A stretch of DNA of 47,904 bases from Aquificota bacterium (GCA_013153315.1 JAADES010000049.1:1-47904), one strand, 5' to 3'; positions 1 through 8,596 are shown, numbered from the stretch's first letter. A program made the numbers and translations. The notes: generated from the letters alone by a model not told the origin.

Positions 1-1
1 A

Positions 2-550
2 TCCTTTTTGCAAAAGAAAAATATCAAATTCAAACTTTTTCAGATTTCAGAAAAATTAGAGGAACTTAGGGTTTATTCTCAACTATTGGCCCTTGTGTTG
101 ACCGATGTTTTAAAAGTTGGTGTTAGGGGAGTCAAAAACCGCAGAAGCGAAGAGAAAGATATCCCAAACATTCTTTTTATTGCTCCCAAAAGAGTTAAAA
201 AAGCTTTTGTAGAAGCCTATATAAAAAGCGATGGAAGCCCTAATGGTAATAATTTTGTTGTGTCAACTGTTTCCGAACGGATTTATAAAAAATTACCTTA
301 TCTATCTCATTCCTGCGATTTTCCTGTGGTATTTACAACCAAGCGAAAAACCCCTAAGGGGGTTATTTACATAGGTCACACCGTAAGTTACAAAAAAGTG
401 AAGAAATATTGGGGCAATTTGGTATCAGTTAAAATTATTGAAATTGAAGAGATTAAAGATTACCCTTACCCATGGATTTACGACCTTTCTGTAGATACTG
501 ATACCGAGGGAAACTTTATTTGCGGGCGGGGCGGTGTTTGTCAGCACAAT
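2..550 (+). mobile_element. Intein (C-terminal part with LAGLIDADG-type endonuclease motif) inserted in the Toprim motif
   Basis: The segment ends in GGVCQHN followed by Thr. This is the classic intein C-terminal block (His-Asn before a Thr/Ser/Cys nucleophile). It is preceded by a block reading WIYDLSVDTDTEGNFICGRG, which matches the intein YDLxVxxxxNF block. Earlier, AFVEAYIKSDGS resembles a LAGLIDADG/DOD homing-endonuclease helix with its acidic residue. The N-terminal splicing block lies outside the window. The insertion point is directly in front of the catalytic TDPGREGE motif, and inteins typically occupy such highly conserved sites. Whether it still splices cannot be told from this part alone. 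Confidence 0.88.
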
Positions 551-1021
551 ACAGACCCGGGTAGAGAAGGCGAATTAATTGCAAGGGAAATTCTCCAAAT
601 GGCAGGTTGGAAAAATTGGGATAAAACCTACCGATTTTGGACTTCCGAAGCACTAACACCCGAAGTTATAAGAAAACATTTAAAAAACCTTAAACCAGCC
701 AGAGAATTTGATAGTCTCTATTATTCGGCCCTGGCACGCCAACATGCCGATTGGGTTGTAGGAATAAATTTCACCCGTTTGGCAACCCTAAAAAGCAACT
801 CCGGCGACGTTTGGAGCGTTGGAAGGGTTCAAACGCCAACTTTGCGGCTTATTGTCGAACGCGAGGAAGAAATTCAAAACTTCCAACCGGAGGAATATTT
901 TGTTATTAAAGCTACCTTCCAAAAGGAGAACAAAAATTACGAAGGAATCCTTATTAGGGATAAATCTTTAAAACTTTTGAAGGAAGATATTAAAGATTTA
1001 GAACCTTTGGAGGATGAATAA
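2..1021 (+). CDS. topB: Type IA topoisomerase (TopB-like) C-terminal fragment with upstream intein; 5' partial, 3' truncated
   Basis: The frame is open to the left window edge, so the 5' part lies outside. The first ~181 visible residues are the end of an intein. From the Thr codon at 551 the host protein resumes with TDPGREGELIAR, the metal-binding acidic motif of a Toprim domain. It continues to SVGRVQTPTL and a following EEEIQNF-like segment, both characteristic of topoisomerase III. After intein removal this enzyme would relax or decatenate DNA using a catalytic Tyr. However, the frame stops at 1021, about 156 residues after the Toprim motif. In TopB the catalytic Tyr lies roughly 220 residues after that motif, so the Tyr domain is missing. 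No other frame downstream could supply it, because a tRNA and rdgB follow at once. I infer a decayed or split gene. Family assignment is secure; functionality is doubtful. Confidence 0.85.
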   Translation, partial: SFLQKKNIKFKLFQISEKLEELRVYSQLLALVLTDVLKVGVRGVKNRRSEEKDIPNILFIAPKRVKKAFVEAYIKSDGSPNGNNFVVSTVSERIYKKLPYLSHSCDFPVVFTTKRKTPKGVIYIGHTVSYKKVKKYWGNLVSVKIIEIEEIKDYPYPWIYDLSVDTDTEGNFICGRGGVCQHNTDPGREGELIAREILQMAGWKNWDKTYRFWTSEALTPEVIRKHLKNLKPAREFDSLYYSALARQHADWVVGINFTRLATLKSNSGDVWSVGRVQTPTLRLIVEREEEIQNFQPEEYFVIKATFQKENKNYEGILIRDKSLKLLKEDIKDLEPLEDE

Positions 1022-1028
1022 ATAGACA

Positions 1029-1102
1029 TGCCCCGGGGGGGATTCGAACCCCCGACCTCGAGATTAGGAATCTCGCGCTCTATCCTCCTGAGCTACCGGG
1101 GC
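1029..1102 (-). tRNA. tRNA-Arg (anticodon CCT)
   Basis: The reverse strand folds into a full cloverleaf. It has a 7-bp acceptor stem GCCCCGG/CCGGGGC, a D-arm GCTC...GAGC, and an anticodon stem CGAGA/TCTCG around the loop TTCCTAA, giving anticodon CCT for AGG codons. A GGGGG/CCCCC T-arm with loop TTCGAAT follows, and discriminator A is at 1029. CCA is not encoded. The 3' end faces the truncated topB, whose stop codon is only 7 bp away. tRNA 3' ends are common integration sites, so this may mark the border of an integrated element to the left. Confidence 0.95.
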
Positions 1103-1165
1103 TAAAATTACTAATCTAACAAATTTAGTGTTTTATTTCAACCAACCTTGTTAAGGTATTTTTCA

Positions 1166-1777
1166 ATGAAACTACAAAAGGTATTGATAGCTTCTTCAAA
1201 TCCCAAAAAGGTTAAAGAGATAAAAGAAATTCTCCGACCTTTGGGTATAGAGGTAATAGTTCCTCCCAAAAAGCTGGAGGTTGAAGAAAAGGGAACTACC
1301 TTTTTGGAAAATGCCTATTTAAAGGCCAAAGCCTACTATGAAGAGTTCAAAATTCCTACCGTTGCCGATGACAGCGGTCTAATAGTGGAAGCAATAGCAC
1401 CCTATCCCGGGGTTTATTCGGCTAGGTTTCATTCAATTCCCGAGTGGGGTAAGGAAGAACCTATCCCCAACGAGGACGAGGCTAATATAAGAAAACTCCT
1501 TAGGGTTTTAAAAAATAAAACCAACCGTAGGGCTAAGTTCGTGTCCAACATAGTCCTTTATTTGGGAGACGGAAAAGGTATTTTTACCGAGGGGGAGGTT
1601 TACGGGAACATTATAGAGAGTCCAAAAGGGGATAAGGGTTTCGGCTACGACCCTATATTTGTCCCTGAAGGTTATAACCAAACCTTTGCCCAAATGGAAC
1701 CCGAAGAAAAACATAAAATATCCCACAGGGGGAAAGCCTTAAGAAAACTTTACGAGCTATTAAAGGAATTTAAATAG
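1166..1777 (+). CDS. rdgB: XTP/dITP diphosphatase (RdgB/HAM1 family)
   Basis: The 203-residue protein hydrolyses non-canonical purine nucleotides (XTP, dITP, ITP) to monophosphates and so keeps them out of DNA and RNA. It shows the family landmarks: SSNPKK near residues 10-15, ADDSGL at 67-72, then FGYDPIF and a late SHRGKAL motif. An in-frame TTG lies 18 bp upstream, but the ATG at 1166 gives the normal family N-terminus (MKLQKVLIASSN) and has AAGG about 10 bp before it, so I chose it. purM follows after 14 bp, which suggests co-transcription of two purine-related genes. Confidence 0.95.
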   Translation: MKLQKVLIASSNPKKVKEIKEILRPLGIEVIVPPKKLEVEEKGTTFLENAYLKAKAYYEEFKIPTVADDSGLIVEAIAPYPGVYSARFHSIPEWGKEEPIPNEDEANIRKLLRVLKNKTNRRAKFVSNIVLYLGDGKGIFTEGEVYGNIIESPKGDKGFGYDPIFVPEGYNQTFAQMEPEEKHKISHRGKALRKLYELLKEFK

Positions 1778-1791
1778 GAAAATATCCCTTC

Positions 1792-2841
1792 ATGGCTACC
1801 TTTGATAATAAAAACGACAAAAGCTCGGGAATAACCTATAAGGACGCGGGTGTAGATATAGAAAAAGCCGACCGTTTTGTGGAATATATCAAACAAAAGG
1901 TTAGAGAAGTTCAAGGGCCGGAAATAGTAACCCCCTTTGGGGGCTTTGCCGCCGGTTTCCTTTTGGATATAGGCAAATATAAAGAACCCGTTTTAATGTC
2001 CACCACCGACGGAGTGGGAACCAAATTAAAGATAGCCCAAATAATGAACAAACACGACACCGTAGGAATAGACCTTGTGGCAATGAACGTTAACGACCTA
2101 ATAACAACATTGGCTAAACCTCTATTTTTCCTAGATTACATAGCGACGGGGAAACTGGATTTAGAAGTTCAAAAACAAATTATTGACGGTATAGTGGAGG
2201 GTTGCAAGCACGCTCAATGTTACCTTGTAGGTGGTGAAACCGCCGAAATGCCCGGTTTTTATGCCCCCGGAGAGTATGACCTTGCCGGCTTTTGTGTGGG
2301 AGTTGTAGACCGCCAAGAGATGTTAACAGGAGAAAATATCCAAGCGGGGGATTTATTAATAGGATTACCTTCCAGCGGAATCCATTCCAATGGTTATTCC
2401 CTAGTTAGAAAAATAATTGAAAACCTCTCTTTGGATTACCACCAATATATAGAGGAACTTGGTGGGATTTTGGGAGAAATTTTATTAACCCCTACAAGGA
2501 TTTATGTAAAGGACATATTCAATCTAAAAAACGCAGGAATACAAATGAAAGGTATAGCCCACATAACCGGCGGAGGAATACCAGGAAACCTAATTAGGAT
2601 TCTTCCCGAAGGTGTCCGTGCTGTGGTTCAAAAGGAAAAATTACCAACCCAAAAAATCTTTAAATGGATTCAAGAAAAAGGAAATGTTCCCGAAGGGGAA
2701 ATGTTTAAAACCTTCAACATGGGAGTGGGAATGATTATCGTAGCCGATAGGGAAAATGCAGAAAAAATTCTATCCCTAAATAAGGATGCCCGTTTAATAG
2801 GACATTTGGAGGAAGGAAAAAAAGAGGTTGTTATTGTTTAG
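1792..2841 (+). CDS. purM: Phosphoribosylformylglycinamidine cyclo-ligase (AIR synthetase)
   Basis: PurM performs the fifth step of de novo purine synthesis, converting FGAM plus ATP to aminoimidazole ribonucleotide in the cytoplasm. The 349 residues match the usual family length. Characteristic segments include STTDGVGTKLKIA near residue 70, GGETAEMPG near 146 and the late HITGGGIPGN stretch. It sits 14 bp after rdgB and is convergent with aspS, with 5 bp between the stops and no recognisable terminator. Confidence 0.97.
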   Translation: MATFDNKNDKSSGITYKDAGVDIEKADRFVEYIKQKVREVQGPEIVTPFGGFAAGFLLDIGKYKEPVLMSTTDGVGTKLKIAQIMNKHDTVGIDLVAMNVNDLITTLAKPLFFLDYIATGKLDLEVQKQIIDGIVEGCKHAQCYLVGGETAEMPGFYAPGEYDLAGFCVGVVDRQEMLTGENIQAGDLLIGLPSSGIHSNGYSLVRKIIENLSLDYHQYIEELGGILGEILLTPTRIYVKDIFNLKNAGIQMKGIAHITGGGIPGNLIRILPEGVRAVVQKEKLPTQKIFKWIQEKGNVPEGEMFKTFNMGVGMIIVADRENAEKILSLNKDARLIGHLEEGKKEVVIV

Positions 2842-2846
2842 TTTTG

Positions 2847-4691
2847 TTATTCTTCTTCCAATTCCTCTATTTTGCAATGAACTTCTTTCAACTGTTTGGG
2901 GTCTACATAATCGGGGGCGTTGGTAAGCGGGCAGATACCTTTTTGTGTTTTAGGGAAGGCTATAACGTCCCTTATGCTGTCGGCTCCCACCATTAGGGCC
3001 ACCACCCTGTCTAAGCCGAAAGCAAATCCACCGTGGGGAGGAGCTCCGTATTTGAGAGCCTCTAAGAGAAATCCGAATTTTTCTTGCGCTTCAACTTCAC
3101 CTATGTTTAGAAGTTTGAATATTTTTTGCTGAATGTCGGTGCGGTGTATCCTAATTGAACCGCCCCCTATTTCGTAGCCGTTTAGAACCATATCGTAGGC
3201 CAGGGATTTAACTCCTTTTAGGATTTCTTTTCTTTTTTCTATATCTTCCGTTGCTAAAGCCTCGTCTATTTTGGGAAGGTCTTCTTCCCTGGGCATTGTA
3301 AAGGGGTGGTGCACCGATACAAATCTTTCTTCCTCTTCATCCCACTCCATTAGGGGAAAATCTACCACCCAAAGGAATTTGAAACCTTCTTCGCGGGCGT
3401 TAAGCTCGTCGGCAAGGCGGCGGCGTAGGGCGTCCATAACCTTGTAAACAAATTCTTTGTCGGTATCGGCTTGGAAGAAGATAATGTCTCCCACCGAGGC
3501 ATTTACCCTTTTTAAAAGGTTTTGAATTTCTTCATCACTGAAGAATTTTGTTATAGGGGAGGTTAATTTATTTTCATCTACCCTTATCCAGGCTAATCCT
3601 TTTGCCCCCAACTTTTGGACGAATTTTGTTAATTCATCAATCTTTTGACGGGATAATTTATTAGCCCCACCACGGACTACTATAGCTTTGATAATTCCCC
3701 CTTTGTCTACAACATTTTTAAAGACCTTAAATTGGGTCTCTTTAAAGATATCGGTTAAATCTATTAGGGGGGTTATTATTTCCTCCTTAATCCTTAGGTC
3801 GGGTTTATCGGTTCCATATTTGTCCATTACATAGTCATAGCTGTAAACGGGAAAAGGTTCTTTTAGCTCCACATTAAGGACTTCTTTAAAAACTTTTTTA
3901 ATTAACCTTTCGGCGGTATCCATTACATCTTTTTGCCCTACAAAGGAAAGCTCGAAATCTATTTGAGTAAATTCGGGTTGGCGGTCGGCCCTAAGGTCTT
4001 CGTCCCTTAGGCACTTTGCTATCTGGAAATATTTATCTATTCCCGCCACCATTAATATCTGCTTAAAGAGCTGGGGAGATTGGGGTAGTGCGTAGAACTT
4101 TCCGGGGTGCAACCTCGAAGGAACTATAAAGTCCCTAGCCCCTTCGGGGGTGGATTTGGTAAGCAAGGGGGTTTCAACCTCTATAAATCCTTCTTCGGTC
4201 ATGAAGTTCCTAACCACTTGGTAGGTTTTATGTCTAATTAGGAGGTTATTGAGCATAGGTCTCCGACGCAAATCCAAATAGCGATAGCGGAGTCGGGTTT
4301 CTTCGTTAACGTTTATATCGTCCTCGATTTGGAAGGGCAAAGGTTGCTGGGCGGTGTTTAAAACAACCACTTTATCGGCCAAAACTTCCACATACCCCGT
4401 TGGAATTTTGGGGTTTTCCGTTCCTTCGGGGCGGCGTCTTACAACCCCTTCTATCGCTATAACATACTCGGGTTTTACGCGGTCGGCTATTTCGTAGGCT
4501 TCAGGGGTTTTTAATTCTTCCACAACTACCTGGACTATTCCGCTTCTATCGCGTAAATCTATAAAGACAACTCCGCCGTGGTTTCTGACAGTATCAACCC
4601 AACCGGCGAGGCGGACTTTTTGGCCTATATTATTTTCGTTTAATTCTCCACAATAGTGGGTTCTTCTAAAATCTCCTAAAACTTCCAGCAT
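2847..4691 (-). CDS. aspS: Aspartyl-tRNA synthetase
   Basis: A class II aminoacyl-tRNA synthetase of 614 residues, slightly longer than the usual bacterial ~590. It has an N-terminal OB-fold (GWVDTVRNHGGVVFIDLRDR), then motif 2 (FRDEDLRADRQPEFTQ-type, here CLRDEDLRADRQPEFTQ), the bacterial GAD insertion, and motif 3 near the C-terminus (FAFGLDRVVALMVG). It charges tRNA-Asp. Many thermophilic bacteria use a non-discriminating AspRS with GatCAB; the sequence alone does not settle this here. It starts at ATG 4691. The 75-bp gap to the next minus-strand gene holds nothing I recognise. Confidence 0.97.
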   Translation of the reverse strand: MLEVLGDFRRTHYCGELNENNIGQKVRLAGWVDTVRNHGGVVFIDLRDRSGIVQVVVEELKTPEAYEIADRVKPEYVIAIEGVVRRRPEGTENPKIPTGYVEVLADKVVVLNTAQQPLPFQIEDDINVNEETRLRYRYLDLRRRPMLNNLLIRHKTYQVVRNFMTEEGFIEVETPLLTKSTPEGARDFIVPSRLHPGKFYALPQSPQLFKQILMVAGIDKYFQIAKCLRDEDLRADRQPEFTQIDFELSFVGQKDVMDTAERLIKKVFKEVLNVELKEPFPVYSYDYVMDKYGTDKPDLRIKEEIITPLIDLTDIFKETQFKVFKNVVDKGGIIKAIVVRGGANKLSRQKIDELTKFVQKLGAKGLAWIRVDENKLTSPITKFFSDEEIQNLLKRVNASVGDIIFFQADTDKEFVYKVMDALRRRLADELNAREEGFKFLWVVDFPLMEWDEEEERFVSVHHPFTMPREEDLPKIDEALATEDIEKRKEILKGVKSLAYDMVLNGYEIGGGSIRIHRTDIQQKIFKLLNIGEVEAQEKFGFLLEALKYGAPPHGGFAFGLDRVVALMVGADSIRDVIAFPKTQKGICPLTNAPDYVDPKQLKEVHCKIEELEEE

Positions 4692-4766
4692 TTAATCCAA
4701 ATAATTCTAAAGAGGCAACAAATAAACGCCCCCAATAGGAGTAAGAAAAGAAAATCCTTTTAGAGA

Positions 4767-5651
4767 TTAAAAAATAATGTCCAACAACACTATTAGGAAG
4801 AAAATAACACTAATCCAACCGTTTATGGTAAAGAAAGCCTTGTTAATCTTACTAAGGTCGTTGGGTTTTATCAGACTATGTTCGTAAACTAAAAAGAGTG
4901 CCAAAATAAGGAGTCCTAAAAAGTAAATAACTCCGAGTTTGGGAAAGATTAAACCTACCGCCAAAAGGGATAGAAAGGTTATAAGATGACTTAACCGTGC
5001 AACCAAAATAGCTTTTTCCTTACCGAGTTTAACGGGTAAAGATTTCACACCGTGTTTTTTATCAAATTCGTAGTCTTGGAGGGCGTAAAGAATATCAAAA
5101 CCGATAACCCATGAAGCCATAGCCACGCCCAATAAAAGGGCTCCAAGGGAAATTCGACCGTTTAAAGCTACATCCACCGCCAAGGGTATAAGAAAGTAGA
5201 CAATTCCCAAAATTAGGTGGGGAAAATAGGTAATCCTTTTGGCAAAGGGATAAAACCAAAGGAAGAAAACCACAATGGGAGAAAGAATAAAAGCCAACAT
5301 ATTGATTGCGTAGGAAACAACCATAAAGGCGGCAGAGGAAAATATGGCAAATAGCTTAACCCACTCAAGGGGAACCTCTCCTTTTATATGAGGCCACACT
5401 TTGGTTCGGGGATTTTTTCGGTCTATTTCGTAATCTATCCAGCGGTTGAAAGCCATTCCTGCGGTGCGGGCCAAAACCAAAGCGAGGATTATTAAAAGTA
5501 TTTTTTCCACCGAAGGGGTTTTTTGGGCTAAGAGTGCTACCGAAGCTAGGGCAAAGGGTAAGGCAAATATTGTGTGCTCAAACTTTATAACCTCGAGAAG
5601 TTTTTTAATTCTTTGAACCAAAGAAAGGTTTTTAAAGGCTTTTTGTTCCAT
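4767..5651 (-). CDS. UbiA-family prenyltransferase, probably the menaquinone (futalosine) MqnP type
   Basis: A 294-residue integral membrane prenyltransferase with about eight or nine hydrophobic helices. The first Asp-rich motif is N69-R-W-I-D73-Y-E-I-D77, with K84 following; a second one (DILYALQDYEFD) lies in the middle. Such enzymes attach a polyprenyl chain to an aromatic quinone precursor. The window also carries mqnC of the futalosine pathway and a polyprenyl diphosphate synthase, so I infer that the acceptor is the futalosine-route naphthoate rather than 4-hydroxybenzoate. UbiA itself is the alternative. The gene lies downstream of porB on the same strand, separated by a 59-bp gap with a small hairpin. 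Confidence 0.85.
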   Translation of the reverse strand: MEQKAFKNLSLVQRIKKLLEVIKFEHTIFALPFALASVALLAQKTPSVEKILLIILALVLARTAGMAFNRWIDYEIDRKNPRTKVWPHIKGEVPLEWVKLFAIFSSAAFMVVSYAINMLAFILSPIVVFFLWFYPFAKRITYFPHLILGIVYFLIPLAVDVALNGRISLGALLLGVAMASWVIGFDILYALQDYEFDKKHGVKSLPVKLGKEKAILVARLSHLITFLSLLAVGLIFPKLGVIYFLGLLILALFLVYEHSLIKPNDLSKINKAFFTINGWISVIFFLIVLLDIIF

Positions 5652-5667
5652 TTAAGGGTTTTAATTA

Positions 5668-5685
5668 TTCCTTCCAAAGAAGGAA
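5668..5685. terminator. 7-bp perfect hairpin between porB and the prenyltransferase gene
   Basis: TTCCTTC and GAAGGAA pair perfectly around a 4-nt loop. On the minus strand this lies after the ubiA-like ATG and before porB ends its unit, so it sits between two co-directional regions near the gene border. No run of T follows on the minus strand, so intrinsic termination is only a possibility. Confidence 0.3.
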
Positions 5686-5710
5686 CTAAAAAGAAAAGAT
5701 GTAAACGAAA

Positions 5711-6787
5711 TTAGGAAAGATAGGTTTTCTCTTTTAGTTTGGGTTTAACTTTTTCTTGATACTCGTCCCAAGACATTTCGAAGATTTCGTCCAAAGTGAA
5801 ACCGAGGTCTTCGGCCAGTTCTTTGGAGAGTTTTTCCATTCTTAGGAGATAATCCCATTTGGTGTAGATTTCTTCTTTAATTTTGTCCAAAACTTGGGGC
5901 ATTTTTAGGACGTGTCTCCAACGGGGTTGCATTGCGATGTAGTCTTCAATGGGCTTGGGTTTAGAGGGTTTTACATTGATTCTCCAAAATCTTCCCTCTA
6001 TAACTTCGTAGAGGGGCCAATAGAGGGATTCGGTAGCCAATTTTAGAGCACGGAAGGCTTCTTCGGGTTTAGTTCTCCACGATAGGGTGCAGGATTGCAG
6101 AACGTTTATAAACTTAAATCCTTTGACATCTTTGGATTTCCTAATTTTGCGGGTGAAGTCCTTGTAATTGAAGGGGTTTGCTTGGGCGGTATAGGGGATT
6201 TCGTGGGCGGCCATTATTAGAGTTAGGTCTTTTCTTTTTTCTTCTTTACCTACAATTTTGGAACCTACAGGTGTTGTTTTTGTGAATGCTCCGATGGGTG
6301 TAGCGGAAGACCTTTGATAACCAGTGTTTTGATATCCTTCGTTGTTGTAGCAAACATAGAGCATATTGTGGTTTCTTTCGGCCGCTCCAGAGAGAGCTTG
6401 AAAACCAATATCGTAGGTTCCACCGTCTCCGTTTATGGAAACGAAGTGTATTTCTTTGTCTATTTTTCCTTTCTTTTTAAAGGCTTTATAGGCAGCTTCA
6501 GCACCCGATAGAACGGCGGGGTTGTTTTCGAATGCCACGTGTATCCATGGAACGGTCCACGCTGTGTAAGGGAATACTCCCGTGGTCACTTCCAAACATC
6601 CGGTGTTGGAACCGGTTACGGTGTCTTTACCGTATTCGAGAAGAATCATATTAACGATGGGGGGAATGGAACATCCGGGACACATTCTGTGACCGGGGGC
6701 AAGGGGGTTCTCGTAAGGCCACTGATGGCTTTCTTCCGCCAAGTGGGTCAAAACAGGTATGTTAACAAACTTCTTTCTTTTGGCCAT
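5711..6787 (-). CDS. porB: Pyruvate:ferredoxin oxidoreductase, beta subunit
   Basis: The thiamine-pyrophosphate subunit of a four-subunit 2-oxoacid:ferredoxin oxidoreductase, 358 residues. The TPP/Mg motif is GDGGTYDIGFQ beginning at residue 120, with N148/N149 following. Cluster ligands are C36 and C39 (CPGC), C64 (TGC) and a later Cys near 233, as in other PorB proteins. In this autotroph it would run in the reductive direction, making pyruvate from acetyl-CoA, CO2 and reduced ferredoxin. The start at 6787 has a clear AGGAGGT. It is the last gene of porG-porD-porA-porB. About 50 extra residues at the C-terminus extend past the usual core. Confidence 0.95.
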   Translation of the reverse strand: MAKRKKFVNIPVLTHLAEESHQWPYENPLAPGHRMCPGCSIPPIVNMILLEYGKDTVTGSNTGCLEVTTGVFPYTAWTVPWIHVAFENNPAVLSGAEAAYKAFKKKGKIDKEIHFVSINGDGGTYDIGFQALSGAAERNHNMLYVCYNNEGYQNTGYQRSSATPIGAFTKTTPVGSKIVGKEEKRKDLTLIMAAHEIPYTAQANPFNYKDFTRKIRKSKDVKGFKFINVLQSCTLSWRTKPEEAFRALKLATESLYWPLYEVIEGRFWRINVKPSKPKPIEDYIAMQPRWRHVLKMPQVLDKIKEEIYTKWDYLLRMEKLSKELAEDLGFTLDEIFEMSWDEYQEKVKPKLKEKTYLS

Positions 6788-6868
6788 CTTAAACCTCCTT
6801 TTTAACTTAAACGGAGGAGAAAAAATTTTCCTCCTTAAAAGGTTAAAAGGGAAAATCCCTAAAGGGGT

Positions 6869-8080
6869 TTATTCCCTAACCTGTAGGTATTCCACAAATC
6901 TGTTGCGGGTTTCTTTTCCTGTGTAGAGGTTAATAACCCTGTTAAAGGCTTTTAGCATATCTTCAACTGTCACTTCCCTACCACCCAAACCGTATATAAA
7001 GTCATGCAGTAGGGGTTTTTCGGGTAGGTGATACATAGATGCCGCCAAATCTTGGAATAGAGGCGAGGCCAAAGCGTTCATGGAATCGTGTCTGTCGAGA
7101 ACGGCGACAGCTTTTAGATGTTTTAGGGCGTCTACGATTTCTTCTACGGGGAAGGGTCTAAATAGTCTTATTTTCAATACACCCGCTTTAATCCCTTGTT
7201 CTCTCAATATATCGGCGGCGGTGCGGGCAACTCCGGCGGTCGAACCCATCACAACAATGGCAAAGTCGGCATCTTCCAACTTGTAGGGTTCGATAATGTC
7301 GTAGTTGGTTCCCGCCAGTTCGTTAAATTCTGCCAAAACTTCTTTAACGTATTTTTTAGCTTCGAAGGTGGCTTCGTGCTGTTGATATTTTAGCTCGGTG
7401 TAGTAGTCGGGCAAGGCGGTTGCACCGTAGGTAACAGGGTTGTCGGTATCCAAGAGAGGATGGGGAACATTTTTCCTCCAATCGCTTTCACCTATAAATT
7501 CCTGAACCTCTTTGTCGGTTAGAAGATTTACATTTCCTATAGTGTGGGAAACGATATAACCTTCCATATTCACGATGGTGGGGAGGAGAGCTTTTTCGGC
7601 TATTTTTACAGCCATTATTAGGTTGTGGTAGGCCTCTTGGGAGTTTTCGCTAAATAGCTGTATCCAACCGCTGTCGCGGGCGGTCATTGCGTCGCCGTGG
7701 TCGCAGTGAATGTTCAGTGGTGCCGAGAGAGCCCTGTTAACCAATACCATTGTGATGGGGAGGCGCCAGTTGGAGGCTATGGGTAGGTTTTCATACATAT
7801 ATAAAAGACCTTGGGCGGCCGTTGCGGTCATCGCCCTTGCACCGGAGGCGGCCGCACCTATAACGGCCGACATTGCCGAGTGTTCGGATTCTACGGTAAC
7901 GAATTCGGTATCAACCAAACCGTTGGCCAAATATTCGGCAAAAAAGCCCATCAATTCGGTTTGGGGGGATATAGGATAGGCTGCTACAACATCGTAGTTT
8001 ATTTGGCGCATAGCTTCGGCTATGGCCTGGTTACCGGTCATTGCGACGGTTTTTCTTTCTTTTATTAGCTCAACCGCCAT
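6869..8080 (-). CDS. porA: Pyruvate:ferredoxin oxidoreductase, alpha subunit
   Basis: The alpha subunit (403 residues) provides the substrate and CoA-binding domains. AYPISPQTE near the N-terminus and SAPLNIHCDHGDAMTARDSG in the middle match pyruvate-type enzymes rather than 2-oxoglutarate types. An open frame extends 13 codons upstream, but the ATG at 8080 is preceded by AGGAGGT at the right distance and gives the family-standard N-terminus, so I start there. The gap to porD is about 66 bp and to porB 81 bp; each gene has its own strong ribosome-binding site. Confidence 0.95.
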   Translation of the reverse strand: MAVELIKERKTVAMTGNQAIAEAMRQINYDVVAAYPISPQTELMGFFAEYLANGLVDTEFVTVESEHSAMSAVIGAAASGARAMTATAAQGLLYMYENLPIASNWRLPITMVLVNRALSAPLNIHCDHGDAMTARDSGWIQLFSENSQEAYHNLIMAVKIAEKALLPTIVNMEGYIVSHTIGNVNLLTDKEVQEFIGESDWRKNVPHPLLDTDNPVTYGATALPDYYTELKYQQHEATFEAKKYVKEVLAEFNELAGTNYDIIEPYKLEDADFAIVVMGSTAGVARTAADILREQGIKAGVLKIRLFRPFPVEEIVDALKHLKAVAVLDRHDSMNALASPLFQDLAASMYHLPEKPLLHDFIYGLGGREVTVEDMLKAFNRVINLYTGKETRNRFVEYLQVRE

Positions 8081-8146
8081 TTTTTTACCTCCTAATTTAA
8101 AGCCCTGTATGGAGGGCAAATATTTCTTTCGTGCTAAATGCTTTTC

Positions 8147-8464
8147 TTATTTTTTGTCTATTAGTTTTAGTTCTTCGAGGATAACGTCCGCCTCTTGAAC
8201 CATTTCTATAGCTTTATAGGGGCATTCAACGGCACAAATTCCGCAACCTTTGCAGTGGTAGAGTTCGGTTTCAAAACGGATTTTTCCGTTGGAAGGTATG
8301 GAATCATCGGGGCAAAATACCCAGCATATTAGGCAGTCGGTGCATTTTTCGGGGTTCACTATAGGACGGGCTATTCTCCAAGTTCCGGTTTCAACCTCTC
8401 TGGAGTTTCCGGGTTCGGTAACAACTCCACCTATGGGTAATTCTTTCCAACCTTTTAATTTCAT
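8147..8464 (-). CDS. porD: Pyruvate:ferredoxin oxidoreductase, delta (ferredoxin-like) subunit
   Basis: A 105-residue 2x[4Fe-4S] ferredoxin-type protein with CTDCLICWVFCPDD and CKGCGICAVECPYKA. It relays electrons between PorB and external ferredoxin. Roughly 35 residues precede the first cluster, as in delta subunits of archaeal and Thermotoga enzymes. It is second in the porGDAB order and has a GGGAGGTT site before the ATG at 8464. Confidence 0.95.
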   Translation of the reverse strand: MKLKGWKELPIGGVVTEPGNSREVETGTWRIARPIVNPEKCTDCLICWVFCPDDSIPSNGKIRFETELYHCKGCGICAVECPYKAIEMVQEADVILEELKLIDKK

Positions 8465-8496
8465 TTTTTAAACCTCCCTTTGGTCTTTACGAGATT

Positions 8497-8578
8497 TCCC
8501 CTTAAAGGGGATTAACACTAACCCCTTCCTTCCAAATGGGGGTTTACGCTTTACTACTTTATCCTTTCGAAGGAAGGG
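8497..8578. promoter_or_regulatory. Two inverted repeats in the porG-porD spacer
   Basis: The 132-bp gap between porG and porD contains a near-perfect palindrome TCCCCTTAAAGGGGA (8497-8511). It also contains a 10-bp inverted repeat, CCCTTCCTTC (8523-8532) with GAAGGAAGGG (8569-8578). On the porG-to-porD transcript the second would form a long-loop stem and the first a short stem just before the porD ribosome-binding site. Possible roles are mRNA processing, attenuation or tuning of subunit ratios; none is shown. Confidence 0.4.
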
Positions 8579-8596
8579 AAAAATATGAAAAAAGTT

